From assembly GCA_002329155.1 (NCBI GenBank), contig DCXY01000049.1:115006-179005 (forward strand): DNA of 64,000 nt, written 5' to 3'. Position 1 is the stretch's first letter, and every line of letters begins with the position of its first letter. The DNA comes from Stenotrophomonas sp. UBA2124. GTDB lineage: Bacteria; Pseudomonadota; Gammaproteobacteria; Xanthomonadales; Xanthomonadaceae. The notes under the pieces were generated by a model. It ran no database searches and was not told the origin of the DNA. It worked only from the letters and a program-made list of their open reading frames with translations. This document shows, piece after piece, positions 1 to 10,446 of the stretch. A program made the translations under genes and the position numbers.

Positions 1-141
1 AGATTTGCATCGAATCGATGCCACGCCGGGTCAAACGCCGCCTGTCCTGCTTGGCATCCCCGCCGCCATCCGGATAATCAACCGGTCTGGAAGCCGGCAG
101 CCACGCCGCGGCTTCACCGTTCACAGGTAGCACCCCACGCA
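1..141. other. 5' edge, upstream of parC
   Basis: Short non-coding stretch leading into parC. It contains a small inverted repeat (ccggtctggaagccgg near 80-96) and only a weak purine-rich ribosome-binding segment (caggtag near 123) before the parC ATG. I see no gene here; whatever precedes parC lies outside the window. Confidence 0.4.
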
Positions 142-2385
<2,244 letters not shown>

Positions 2386-2481
2386 GTTGTTCACCTCATT
2401 GGCGCGCGGCGGCGCGTTGGGCAATAGGGTTGTCTGACGTGTGCTTGGCGCGGCCCCTCCCGTTTGGAAGAAGCAACCTTG

Positions 2482-2613
2482 GTAGCCCGGGTAAGCGCAG
2501 CGCACCCGGGAAGGCGTGGCCCGCGAACGATCCAGCCTGCGGGTACCCGCAGGCGCACCGCCGTTATGGCCAGCCATGAAAAGCCCCGGGTGCGCGATGC
2601 TTACCCGGGCTAC
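2482..2613. repeat. Pair of inverted GTAG-type REPs
   Basis: A direct unit (gtagcccgggtaagcgcagc..., 2482-2510) and an inverted unit (2585-2613) about 75 bp apart. Each unit starts with GTAG and folds through cccgggt/acccggg arms. The paired inverted layout is typical of REP doublets (BIME-like). GTAG-headed REPs are a known family in Stenotrophomonas. Confidence 0.85.
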
Positions 2614-2620
2614 GCGGTCT

Positions 2621-2820
2621 GAACGGGCAAGGGCGGCGCAGGCCGCCCTTCCTGTTTGTGCGGCTTGCTCCCTTCTCCCGCCAGCGGGGCCTGCAACCCT
2701 CTCTTGGGGGAAGCTGCCCCGAAGGGGCGGATGAGGGCAGGATTGCACGCAGTAGCTCAGGTTGTTGTGCGCCTCTCCCGCAGAAAGCCCCGGGTGCGCT
2801 TCGCTTACCCGGGCTACGCA
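2621..2820 (+). repeat. Left arm of ~190-bp inverted repeat flanking tpm
   Basis: This stretch is a near copy, in inverse orientation, of 3571-3757. Both contain, in the same order, a GC-rich terminator-like hairpin, the gcttgctcccttctcccgcc segment, the C/G-run repeat, the gttgtgcgcctctcccgcag segment and a GTAG REP. The two arms enclose tpm. Confidence 0.8.
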
Positions 2821-2903
2821 CCAGCCTTGCTCCAGCGGGTGCCACGGTGCTGACTTCACGACCCTGCTACCCTCTTGTGCAGACATATAAGCAAGGGTTT
2901 CCC

Positions 2904-3554
2904 ATGCACCCCGATTTCTGGCTGCAACGCTGGCAGGATGGCCAGATCGGCTTCCACCGCAACGAGGTCATGCCGCTGCTGCAGAAGCATTGGCCATCAC
3001 TGCAGCTGCCAACCGGCAGCCGTGTGCTGGTACCACTGTGCGGCAAGACGCTGGACATGCATTGGCTGGCCGCACAGGGCCACCGCGTGCTGGGCGTGGA
3101 GCTGTCTGCTCTCGCCGTGCAGCAGTTCTTCGATGAAGCCGGCCTCAACCCGCAGCGCCGCACCAGCGCCTATGGCGAGCACTACAGCGCCGGGCCGATC
3201 GAGATCATCTGCGGCGATGCCTTCGCACTGGATGAAAGCGTGCTTGCCGACATCGCAGGCATCTACGACCGCGCCGCACTGATTGCGCTGCCGCCACCGC
3301 TGCGCCAGCAATACCGCGATACGGTGTATGCGCGCGTGCCCGCCGGCTGCAGGGGTGTGCTGATTACACTGGAATACCCACAGGATGAGAAGCAGGGCCC
3401 GCCGTTCTCGGTGGAACAGCCGGAGGTGGAGCGCCTGTTCGCCCAACCGTGGCAGGCCGACCTGCTGGAGCGCCGCGACATTCTCGACCAGCAGCCGGAT
3501 TTCGGCACGAGTGCGTTGAGCACCACGGTGTATGGGCTGCAACTGAGGGCCTGA
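2904..3554 (+). CDS. tpm: Thiopurine S-methyltransferase
   Basis: SAM-dependent methyltransferase of the bacterial TPMT family, which methylates thiopurines and, in related bacteria, detoxifies selenium and tellurium oxyanions. It encodes 216 aa; about 217 is normal for the family. The chosen start MHPDFWLQRW is the conserved family N-terminus and is preceded by an aaggg ribosome-binding sequence; the open frame extends upstream but only through repeat DNA. Family motifs include GFHRNEVMPLLQKHWP near the N-terminus and VLVPLCGKTLDMHWLA for SAM binding. It stands alone between two inverted ~190-bp repeat arms, suggesting that it and its flanks have rearranged as a unit. Confidence 0.93.
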   Translation: MHPDFWLQRWQDGQIGFHRNEVMPLLQKHWPSLQLPTGSRVLVPLCGKTLDMHWLAAQGHRVLGVELSALAVQQFFDEAGLNPQRRTSAYGEHYSAGPIEIICGDAFALDESVLADIAGIYDRAALIALPPPLRQQYRDTVYARVPAGCRGVLITLEYPQDEKQGPPFSVEQPEVERLFAQPWQADLLERRDILDQQPDFGTSALSTTVYGLQLRA

Positions 3555-3570
3555 GCGCGCGGTCCGCTCC

Positions 3571-3757
3571 CGTAGCCCGGGTAAGCATCGCGCACCCGGG
3601 GCTTTCTGCGGGAGAGGCGCACAACGGCCTGCATGCCTGCCCCTCATCTGCCCCTTCGGGGCACCTTCCCCCAAAAGGGGGCTGCAGGTCCCGCTGGCGG
3701 GAGAAGGGAGCAAGCCGTATAAACAAGAAGGGCGGCCTGCGCCGCCCTTCCCTGTTC
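3571..3757 (-). repeat. Right arm of ~190-bp inverted repeat flanking tpm
   Basis: Inverse near copy of 2621-2820. It contains a GTAG REP (3572-3600), a C/G-run repeat (3640-3716) and a hairpin (agggcggcctgcgccgccct) that lies just past the bfr stop and can act as its terminator on the minus strand. The left arm carries a second copy of that hairpin beyond tpm. Confidence 0.8.
3724..3752 (-). terminator. Probable bfr terminator
   Basis: On the minus strand the bfr stop is followed at once by a strong GC-rich hairpin (agggcggc-gca-ggccgccct arms) and then cttgttt. It forms part of the repeat arm, so it doubles as a repeat element. Confidence 0.6.
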
Positions 3758-4241
3758 AAGCAGCCGAACCGCTGCCGTCGATCTTGCTGGTCTGGTACAG
3801 CTCCAACCCGATGCGCTTGATCAGGCCCAGCTGCTTCTCCAGCCACCAGGCATGGTCTTCTTCGGTGTCGTGCAGCTGCTTGACCAGAATGTCACGGCTC
3901 ACGTAATCGCCATGCTCCTCGCACAGCTTCACGCCTGCGGCCAGGTTGGCGCGCACCTGGTATTCGGTCTGCAGGTCCTTCTCCAGCATTTCCACCACGG
4001 TCACGCCGGGCTCGAAGGCATGCGGGCGCATGTCCGGGTCGCCCTGCAGGAACAGGATGCGCCGCAGCAACGCATCGGCGTGCTCGGTCTCCTCTTCCAT
4101 TTCATGGCCGATGCGCTCGTACAGTGCGTACAGCCCCTGGTCCTCGTAGCGGCGGGAGTGGATGAAGTACTGGTCACGCGCGGCAAGCTCGCCACGCAGC
4201 AGTTCCTTCAGGCATTCGATGACTTGGGTGTTTCCCTTCAT
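3756..4241 (-). CDS. bfr: Bacterioferritin-type iron storage protein
   Basis: Ferritin-fold 24-mer subunit that oxidises Fe(II) and stores it as a mineral core. It encodes 161 aa (E. coli Bfr is 158), starting MKGNTQVIE after a GGAG ribosome-binding site. Di-iron ferroxidase ligands are present at the expected places: Glu18, Glu51, His54, Glu93, Glu127 and His130. The haem-ligating Met52 of classical bacterioferritins is Thr here (segment EMEEETEHAD); a Met occurs four residues earlier, at 48. The protein may therefore bind haem poorly or not at all, or may partner with another subunit that supplies Met. Monocistronic, with a hairpin terminator. Confidence 0.93.
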   Translation of the reverse strand: MKGNTQVIECLKELLRGELAARDQYFIHSRRYEDQGLYALYERIGHEMEEETEHADALLRRILFLQGDPDMRPHAFEPGVTVVEMLEKDLQTEYQVRANLAAGVKLCEEHGDYVSRDILVKQLHDTEEDHAWWLEKQLGLIKRIGLELYQTSKIDGSGSAA

Positions 4242-4411
4242 GGGGGTGCTCCTGATGGTCCGGGATGGGCATAGCCTGCCCGATCTGGCAGGCCAATGAT
4301 CTAATCGGAATCAGTTTCAGTTGCGAATGCGCTTGCTGCGTAGTCCGGCTGACACTGGAAAGCATAACAAGCCCCTACAATCGCTGCTGGAACCGCTACC
4401 GGGGGTAGGCC

Positions 4412-6793
4412 GTGCTGCGTCGTTGGCTGCTGCGTTCGTTGTGGGTGGTATCGGGGTTGCTGCTGGTACTGGTGATCGGAGCATGGCTGCTGCTGCGCGG
4501 CAGCCTGGCGCAGCTGGACGGCAAGCTGGTGCTGCCGGGCCTGTCGGCACCGGTGAGCGTGGAGCGTGACGGCAATGGCACGGTCACCGTGCAGGCCACC
4601 AACGAAATCGACATGGCGCGCACGCTGGGCTATGTGCATGCGCAGGAACGCTACTTCGAGATGGACCTGATGCGCCGCTCGGCCGCAGGTGAGCTGTCCG
4701 AACTGTTCGGGCCCAAGGCGCTGCCGCTGGACAAGCGCATGCGCGTGCACCGCCTGCGCGCCCGCATCCACGACAACCTGGGCGTGGCGCTGGGTGACAA
4801 GCGCGCCGTGCTGGAAGCCTACCGCGACGGCGTCAATGCCGGCCTGGCCTCGCTGCCGGTGCGCCCGTGGCCCTACCTGCTGCTGCGCCAGCAGCCGCGC
4901 CCGTGGGAACTGGAGGATTCGGTACTCACCGGCATGGCCATGTATGCGGACCTGCAGGACCCGGCCAATACCCGCGAACTGGCGATGGCCCGTATCCGCG
5001 AGGCCGTACCCCCTGCGCTGTATGCGCTGCTCAGCCATGACGGCAGCGAGTGGGATGCACCGTTGTTTGGCCCGGCACGCGGCAATGCGCTGCTGCCCGA
5101 AGCCTCAGCGTTGAATCTGCGTGATGGCGGCAATGCCGCAGCGCCCGGGCTTGCTCTCATTCCAGCATCGCGTGAGCGCGGCTTCAGCGATACGCAGCAG
5201 GAAGCGGGTTATTTTCCCGGCAGCAACAACTTCGCCGTGTCCGCTGCCTTGACCGCAGACGGCCGCGCCATCGTCGCCGACGACATGCACCTGGGCCTGC
5301 GCGCGCCCAATATCTGGTTCCGTGCGCGCCTGCGCTATGCCGAGCCTACCGCGCCCGATGGCAAGGTGGATGTGGCCGGCTTCACCCTGCCCGGCCTGCC
5401 GGCGGTGATCGTCGGCAGCAATACGCGGGTGGCCTGGGGCTTCACCAACAGCTACATCGACACCGCCGACTACGCACGCCTGCCCGCTGGCACGCCGCTG
5501 CGCAGCCATCACGAATCCATCGCCGTCGCCGGCCAGAGTGCAGAGAATTTCCTGGTGCGCGAAAGCGACTGGGGCCCGGTGCTGCAGGAGGAAGCCGATG
5601 GCAGCCTGCTGGCGTTGCGCTGGGTGGCGCAGCTGCCGGGCGCGGTGAAGCTGGATTTCGCCGACATGGCCAAGGCCGCCGATCTGGACACTGCATTCGC
5701 GGTGGCCGACCGCTCTGGCATTCCCGCGCAGAACCTGATGGTGGGCGACCGCAGTGGCCGCATCGCGTGGCGTTTGATCGGTGCCCGCCCACAACGCGCG
5801 GCAGACTGCACTCATGGTCTGGACGATGCACGGAAGGAATCCGGCGGCTGTGCGCCATGGCCGATACAGAGCAACCAGGCACCGGCGCTGGTTGATCCGC
5901 CAGAGCATCGCCTCTGGACTGCCAACACCCGTGTCGTGGATGGCGATGCACTCGCCACGGCCGGCGACGGCGGCTATGACCTTGGCGCCCGCGCACGACA
6001 GATACGCGATGGCCTGTTCGCACGCGATACCTTCAGCGAACGCGACCTGCTGGCGATCCAGCTGGATGACCGTGCCGTATTGATGGAACGCTGGTGGAAG
6101 CTGCTGCGCCAGACCGTCGAACACAGCGACGACCCCGCGCTGAAGCGACTGGAAGCAGCCAGCCGCCAGTGGCAGGGCCGTGCCAGCGTCGATTCGGTGA
6201 GTTACCGGCTGGCGCGCGGCTTCCGCGGCAATACGCTGGACACGCTGGAGGCCGCATTGCTGGCACCGGCCAAGGCCAAACTGGGCGACGACTTCATCGC
6301 CCCCAAGCTGCCGCAGCTGGAAGGTGTGGTCTGGCCGCTGGTCAGCGAACGCCCTGCCCACCTGCTGCCACCGCAGTTCGACAGCTGGGATGCACTGCTG
6401 GCCGACAGCGCGCGGCGGCTGGAAACCGACCTGGCCAGCCAGGGCCGGAATGTGGGCGAGCGCAGCTGGGGCGAACGCAATACCGCCGCCATCTGCCACC
6501 CCATCTCGCGGGCGCTGCCGGCGCTGTTCAAACGCTGGCTGTGCATGCCCGCGCAGCCGCTGCCCGGCGACAACGACATGCCGCGCGTGCAGGGTCCGGA
6601 ATTCGGCGCATCCGAACGCATGGTGGTCTCACCCGGCCACGAAGAGGACGGCATCGTGCATATGCCCGGCGGCCAGAGCGGCCACCCGTTGTCACCGTTC
6701 TGGGGCGCCGGCCACGACGACTGGGTGGAGGGCCGCCCGACCCCGTTCCTGCCGGGCGAAACCGAATACGTGCTGGAGCTGCGGCCGCGTTGA
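4412..6793 (+). CDS. Penicillin-acylase-family Ntn hydrolase
   Basis: Secreted or periplasmic amidase of the penicillin G acylase/AHL acylase family, expected to self-cleave into alpha and beta chains. It encodes 793 aa from a GTG start preceded by gggggtagg. Residues 1-28 form a signal/anchor helix. The alpha-chain region carries GYVHAQERYFEMDLMRR. The nucleophile is Ser271 in YFPGSNNFAVS, the new N-terminus of the beta chain after processing. Downstream, GFTNSYIDTADY and a C-terminal LSPFWGAGHDDWVEG are typical. Substrate (beta-lactam, acyl-homoserine lactone or another amide) cannot be told from sequence. It stands alone, facing asnB. Confidence 0.88.
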   Translation: MLRRWLLRSLWVVSGLLLVLVIGAWLLLRGSLAQLDGKLVLPGLSAPVSVERDGNGTVTVQATNEIDMARTLGYVHAQERYFEMDLMRRSAAGELSELFGPKALPLDKRMRVHRLRARIHDNLGVALGDKRAVLEAYRDGVNAGLASLPVRPWPYLLLRQQPRPWELEDSVLTGMAMYADLQDPANTRELAMARIREAVPPALYALLSHDGSEWDAPLFGPARGNALLPEASALNLRDGGNAAAPGLALIPASRERGFSDTQQEAGYFPGSNNFAVSAALTADGRAIVADDMHLGLRAPNIWFRARLRYAEPTAPDGKVDVAGFTLPGLPAVIVGSNTRVAWGFTNSYIDTADYARLPAGTPLRSHHESIAVAGQSAENFLVRESDWGPVLQEEADGSLLALRWVAQLPGAVKLDFADMAKAADLDTAFAVADRSGIPAQNLMVGDRSGRIAWRLIGARPQRAADCTHGLDDARKESGGCAPWPIQSNQAPALVDPPEHRLWTANTRVVDGDALATAGDGGYDLGARARQIRDGLFARDTFSERDLLAIQLDDRAVLMERWWKLLRQTVEHSDDPALKRLEAASRQWQGRASVDSVSYRLARGFRGNTLDTLEAALLAPAKAKLGDDFIAPKLPQLEGVVWPLVSERPAHLLPPQFDSWDALLADSARRLETDLASQGRNVGERSWGERNTAAICHPISRALPALFKRWLCMPAQPLPGDNDMPRVQGPEFGASERMVVSPGHEEDGIVHMPGGQSGHPLSPFWGAGHDDWVEGRPTPFLPGETEYVLELRPR

Positions 6794-6798
6794 AGCGC

Positions 6799-6860
6799 GG
6801 AACGGGAATGTGGGTTGCCAGCACACGCAAACCCACCTCGTTCCCACATCCCTGTTCCCG
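6799..6860. terminator. Convergent inverted repeat between acylase gene and asnB
   Basis: Long nested inverted repeat: an outer gaacgggaatgtggg arm pairs with cccacatccctgttc, and an inner gtgggttgc pairs with gcaaacccac. It lies between two converging genes, so it may end transcription both ways, although it lacks a clean T run. Its outer arm resembles the g-rich repeats seen in lpxB and icmF. Confidence 0.5.
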
Positions 6861-6863
6861 GCC

Positions 6864-8543
6864 TTACAGCGCCTGCGCATGCACCCCGGCCACGGCCCGG
6901 CCCGACGGGTCGGCCATGCTGGCGAAGCTGGCATCCCACGCAATCGCCGCTGGTGAGGAACAGGCAATCGACTTGCCGCCCGGCACCGTTTCCGACGCGG
7001 CATGGCTGGGGAAGAACTGCTCGAACAGGTGGCGGTAGTAGTACGCCTCCTTGGTCTGCGGCGGGTTGTGCGGGAAACGCTTGTCGGCAGCGGCCAGTAC
7101 GCGGTCGCTGACCTGCTCCTCGGCATGCGCCTTCAGCCCGTCGATCCAACCATAGCCCACGCCATCGCTGAACTGCTCCTTCTGCCGCCACAGGATTTCC
7201 TTCGGCAGGTAGCCTTCGAACGCTTCGCGCAGCACCGCCTTCTCGATGCGGCCACTGGCCTTGTCCACCATCTTGTGGCGTGCGTCCATCTTCATCGCCA
7301 CGTCGAGGAACTCACGGTCCAGGAACGGCACGCGCGGCTCCACGCCCCAGGCCATCATCGACTTGTTGGCACGCAGGCAATCGTAGTTGTTCAGCGCATC
7401 GAGCTTGCGCACCAGTTCCTCGTGGAACTCACGTGCGTTCGGCGCCTTGTGGAAATACAGGTAGCCGCCAAAGATTTCGTCACTGCCCTCACCGGACAGC
7501 ACCATCTTCACCCCCATCGCCTTGATGCGCCGTGCCAGCAGGAACATCGGCGTGGACGCACGGATGGTGGTGACGTCATAGGTCTCGATATGGCGGATCA
7601 CTTCCGGCAGTGCATCCAGCCCCTCCTCGAAGGTGTACTCGAAACCGTGGTGCACGGTGCCCAGCGCCTCGGCCGCAACCTTGGCCGCGGCCAGATCCGG
7701 CGAGCCCTTCAGGCCGATGGCAAAGCTGTGCAGGCGCGGCCACCAGGCCTCGCTCTGGCCGCCATCCTCGATGCGATGCCGTGCATAACGCGCCGCCACC
7801 GCTGCCACCAGCGAGGAATCCAGACCGCCGGAAAGCAGCACGCCATAGGGCACGTCGGTCATCAACTGACGGTGCACTGCACGCTCGAAGGCTTCGCGCA
7901 GTTCGGTCAGCGATATATCCACGCTTTCCACGGCGTCGTAGTCACGCCACGGGCGCTCGTAATACTTGCTCAGCGTGCCGGTGCTGCTGTCGTACCAGTG
8001 GCCCGGCGGGAACTGCGCGACATCGGCGCAGGTATCGGACAGCGATTTCATTTCCGACGCCACGCACAGCCTGCCCTGCTTGTCATGGCCCCAGTACAGC
8101 GGCACCACGCCGATGGGGTCGCGCGCGATCAGCACCCTGCCCTTGGCCTTGTCCCACAGCGCGAAGGCGAAAATGCCGTTGAGGCGGTTGAGGAACGAGG
8201 CCGGCTCATCCTCGCGGTACAGCGCATTGATCACCTCGCAGTCCGAACCGGTCTGGAAGGCGTAGGGCTGGGTGAGTTCCTGCTTCAGCTCCTGGTGGTT
8301 GTAGATCTCGCCGTTGACCGCAAGCGCCAGTTCGCCATCGTCGGACAGCAGCGGCTGCGAGCCACCCGCCGGGTCCACGATGGCCAGGCGCTCGTGCACC
8401 AGGATGGCGCCGTCGTCCACATACACGCCGCTCCAGTCCGGGCCGCGGTGGCGCTGCCGCTGTGATTGTTCAAGTGCCTGCCGGCGCAATGCCTGCAGGT
8501 CGTCGCCCGGTTGCAGGCCGAAGATGCCGAAGATGGAACACAT
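6864..8543 (-). CDS. asnB: Asparagine synthase B (glutamine-hydrolysing)
   Basis: Makes asparagine from aspartate, glutamine and ATP in the cytosol. It encodes 559 aa (E. coli AsnB 554). Cys2 of MCSIFGIFG is the N-terminal nucleophile of the glutaminase domain (about 1-200). The synthetase domain carries the ATP pyrophosphatase P-loop GVLLSGGLDSSLVAA and the downstream VLSGEGSDEIFGGYLYF motif. A clear AAGGAG ribosome-binding site lies just ahead of the ATG. Upstream on the same strand sit an Asn-rich leader ORF (8808-8713) and a hairpin terminator (8683-8654), which indicates control by asparagine-sensing transcription attenuation. Confidence 0.96.
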   Translation of the reverse strand: MCSIFGIFGLQPGDDLQALRRQALEQSQRQRHRGPDWSGVYVDDGAILVHERLAIVDPAGGSQPLLSDDGELALAVNGEIYNHQELKQELTQPYAFQTGSDCEVINALYREDEPASFLNRLNGIFAFALWDKAKGRVLIARDPIGVVPLYWGHDKQGRLCVASEMKSLSDTCADVAQFPPGHWYDSSTGTLSKYYERPWRDYDAVESVDISLTELREAFERAVHRQLMTDVPYGVLLSGGLDSSLVAAVAARYARHRIEDGGQSEAWWPRLHSFAIGLKGSPDLAAAKVAAEALGTVHHGFEYTFEEGLDALPEVIRHIETYDVTTIRASTPMFLLARRIKAMGVKMVLSGEGSDEIFGGYLYFHKAPNAREFHEELVRKLDALNNYDCLRANKSMMAWGVEPRVPFLDREFLDVAMKMDARHKMVDKASGRIEKAVLREAFEGYLPKEILWRQKEQFSDGVGYGWIDGLKAHAEEQVSDRVLAAADKRFPHNPPQTKEAYYYRHLFEQFFPSHAASETVPGGKSIACSSPAAIAWDASFASMADPSGRAVAGVHAQAL

Positions 8544-8653
8544 GGGGAAGCTCCTTGGATGTGGGGATAAACCGTTGAAGCAGTAACCATGGAAGCCGGT
8601 GCAGCGTGCTGGTGCGGGCTTTCAGGGCGGTGACGTATTCGGCACCCGGCCAC

Positions 8654-8683
8654 AAAAAAACCCGCATCGGCCGATGCGGGTTT
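8654..8683 (-). terminator. Attenuator terminator of asnB leader
   Basis: A perfect 26-nt palindrome (8658-8683; arms cccgcatcgg/ccgatgcggg extended by AAA/TTT) is followed on the minus strand by a run of seven T. It lies about 30 nt after the leader stop codon and 110 nt before the asnB ATG, on the asnB strand, so it ends transcription before asnB when it forms. Confidence 0.88.
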
Positions 8684-8735
8684 CCTGGTCACTGGGCGTG
8701 TGGTGCTTAGGCTCAGTCGCAGACCCGCATCGGCC
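8669..8735 (-). promoter_or_regulatory. Alternative (antiterminator) pairing in asnB leader
   Basis: On the asnB-sense RNA the segment ggccgatgcgggt at 8735-8723, which encodes the last leader codons, is exactly complementary over 13 nt to acccgcatcggcc at 8681-8669, the 5' arm of the terminator. The leader segment is also identical to the terminator's 3' arm. The two pairings exclude each other: leader with 5' arm gives antitermination, and 5' with 3' arm gives termination. A ribosome finishing the leader would mask 8735-8723 and allow termination. Confidence 0.82.
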
Positions 8736-8808
8736 GCGCGCGATTATTCGCAATCGCATTATTGCGATTGTTCGAATTGGTCACGTTGGTGCGGGCGGTG
8801 AGGATCAT
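8713..8808 (-). CDS. Asn-rich leader peptide of asnB (attenuator peptide)
   Basis: ATG-started ORF of 31 codons plus TGA, upstream of and on the same strand as asnB. Asn occupies positions 8, 11, 13, 14, 16, 17, 21 and 22, that is eight of fifteen residues (TNVTNSNNRNNAIANNR). The ORF ends inside the RNA segment that competes with the terminator. Low charged Asn-tRNA would stall ribosomes at these codons, expose 8735-8723 and favour antitermination. An eight-bp hairpin (8751-8770, loop ttat) lies within the Asn codons. I see no Shine-Dalgarno sequence; a candidate -10 lies seven bases before the ATG, so the leader may be translated from a leaderless mRNA. An in-frame start further upstream exists (8913) but is less likely. 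Confidence 0.85.
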   Translation of the reverse strand: MILTARTNVTNSNNRNNAIANNRARPMRVCD

Positions 8809-8815
8809 GTGGCCG

Positions 8816-8845
8816 ACGATAGCCCGACTTTCAGGGCGCGTGCAA
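8816..8845 (-). promoter_or_regulatory. Candidate promoter of asnB leader
   Basis: On the minus strand, ttgcac (8845-8840) and tatcgt (8821-8816) are 18 nt apart, a plausible -35/-10 pair. Seven bases separate the -10 from the leader ATG at 8808, so transcription would begin at or next to the start codon. Confidence 0.5.
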
Positions 8846-9287
8846 CAGTTTCTTGGGTAACCGGTGGGTAGCAGGGAATCGTGTTCGGGCCGCATGCCAT
8901 GGCAAACCGCCATCGGGAACCGGAGAACGAATCAGGCTTTCCTCTCGGGTGGCTCTTCGTCTCCTGCTCGTCCCTCCCTCCCAGCTCGCCCTCCCCCCAG
9001 CTCGTCATTCCCGCGCAGGCGGGAATCGCTCTTGCTCTTGGCCTCTTGCTTAGACGCTTCTCCAAAGGCAACCGCAAACGGACAGCCCGCGCCCAGACCG
9101 ATTCCCGCCTACGCGGGAATGACGACTTGAAGCCCACAGGGCGTTTGGTCAGCCCATGCCCAGATCGATTCCCGACTGCGCGGGAATGACGCCCTGAAGC
9201 CCAAGGCGCATGCCCGGCCCACGACCGGGCCGGTGCCCGCATGCGCGGAATTCAGGGCTTGCTGCCGTTGTTGCTGGCCCGCCTGCC
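8846..9287. repeat. Intergenic region with three attcccgc...gcgggaat palindromes
   Basis: About 440 bp between the asnB leader and dapE with no credible gene. It carries three copies of a 26-bp palindromic repeat with attcccgc/gcgggaat arms: 9003-9028 (opposite orientation), 9099-9124 and 9166-9191. The latter two are followed by related gacgacttgaagcccacagg/gacgccctgaagcccaagg sequence. This repeat class is common between genes of Xanthomonas relatives. Confidence 0.75.
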
Positions 9288-10415
9288 TCAGGCCAGCAGG
9301 CGCTCCACCAGGCGGCGATACAGGTCCGGCAGGGCTTCCAGATCGGCCAGGCGCACGTTCTCATCCACCTGGTGGATGCTGGCGTTGACCGGCCCCACCT
9401 CGATGCACTGCGCGCCCAGCGGGGCGATGAAACGGGCGTCGGAGGTGCCACCGCCGGTACTCTCCTCCGGCAGCGCCCCGGCGAACTCGGCCAGCACCTC
9501 GCGCGCCACACTGCGCAGGCGCCCTTCCGGGGTGTAGAACGGCTCGCCGCTGCGGTGCCAATGCAGCTCGTAATCCAACCCGTGACGCTCGAACAGCGTG
9601 GTGATCTCCAACTCCAGCGCCTCCGCGCTCCAGTGCGGGTTGTAGCGCAGGTTGAACATCACCTGCAGTTCGCCCGGAATCACGTTGTTGGCGCCGGTGC
9701 CGCCATGGATGTTGGAAATCTGCAGGCTGGTGGGCGGGAAGCTCTCGTAACCATCGTCCCAATGCCGCGCGACCAGTTCGGCCAATGCCGGCGCCGCCTG
9801 ATGGATGGGGTTGCGCGCCTTGTCCGGGTAGGCCACATGGCCCTGCACACCCTTGACCAGCAGCTTGGCCGACAGGCTGCCGCGACGCCCCACGCGCAGC
9901 AGGTCGCCCAGCGTCGCGGTGGACGAGGGCTCACCGGTGATGCACCAGTCGATCACCTGCCCACGCTCGCGGAACAGCCTGGCGACGTGGCGCACGCCGT
10001 CGATGGCGTCGCCCTCTTCATCACTGGTCAGCAACAGCGCCAGCGTGCCGGCGTGGTTCGGGTGCTCGGCGACGTACTGCTCGGCCGCCACCACGAACGC
10101 CGCCACGCTGCCCTTCATGTCGGCCGCGCCGCGCCCGTATAGCACGCCCTCGCGCACCTGCGGCTGGAACGGATCACTGGCCCAGTTCTCCAACGGCCCG
10201 GTCGGCACCACGTCGGTGTGCCCCAGCAGCACCAGTACCGGTGCGCCATGACCATGCGTGGCCCAGAGGTTGTCCACTTCACCCAGCCGCAGGTGCTCGC
10301 ACTGGAAGCCCGCAGCGCCCAGCCGTTCGGCGATCAGCTGCTGGCAGCCGGCGTCCTCCGGCGTTACCGAAGGGCGCGCGATCAACTCGCAGGTCAGGTC
10401 GAATACGTCGCTCAT
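9288..10415 (-). CDS. dapE: Succinyl-diaminopimelate desuccinylase
   Basis: Zinc M20-family hydrolase that removes succinate from N-succinyl-LL-diaminopimelate in lysine and peptidoglycan synthesis. It encodes 375 aa from MSDVFDLTCELIARPSVTPEDAG, the standard family length; an upstream in-frame extension to 10508 overlaps the spacer and lacks family support. Metal-site motifs are visible: LLGHTDVVPTGP, YGRGAADMKGSVAAFV, TSDEEGDAIDG and, near the C-terminus, GGGTSDARFI. It is the last gene of map-glnD-dapD-arsC-dapE, starting 31 bp after the ArsC-like gene. Confidence 0.95.
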   Translation of the reverse strand: MSDVFDLTCELIARPSVTPEDAGCQQLIAERLGAAGFQCEHLRLGEVDNLWATHGHGAPVLVLLGHTDVVPTGPLENWASDPFQPQVREGVLYGRGAADMKGSVAAFVVAAEQYVAEHPNHAGTLALLLTSDEEGDAIDGVRHVARLFRERGQVIDWCITGEPSSTATLGDLLRVGRRGSLSAKLLVKGVQGHVAYPDKARNPIHQAAPALAELVARHWDDGYESFPPTSLQISNIHGGTGANNVIPGELQVMFNLRYNPHWSAEALELEITTLFERHGLDYELHWHRSGEPFYTPEGRLRSVAREVLAEFAGALPEESTGGGTSDARFIAPLGAQCIEVGPVNASIHQVDENVRLADLEALPDLYRRLVERLLA

Positions 10416-10446
10416 GCCAAGCTCCCGAAATCGTGAAACGTCGCGC

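Larger units (their letters stand above)
2386..2903. other. REP-rich intergenic region parC-tpm
   Basis: 518 bp with no credible gene. It holds three GTAG-type palindromic REPs (2482-2510 direct, 2585-2613 inverted, 2789-2817 inverted), a copy of the longer C/G-run repeat (2663-2737), and a terminator-like hairpin with arms agggcggc/gccgccct near 2630-2651. The short ORFs across it are shadows of the repeats. Confidence 0.75.
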
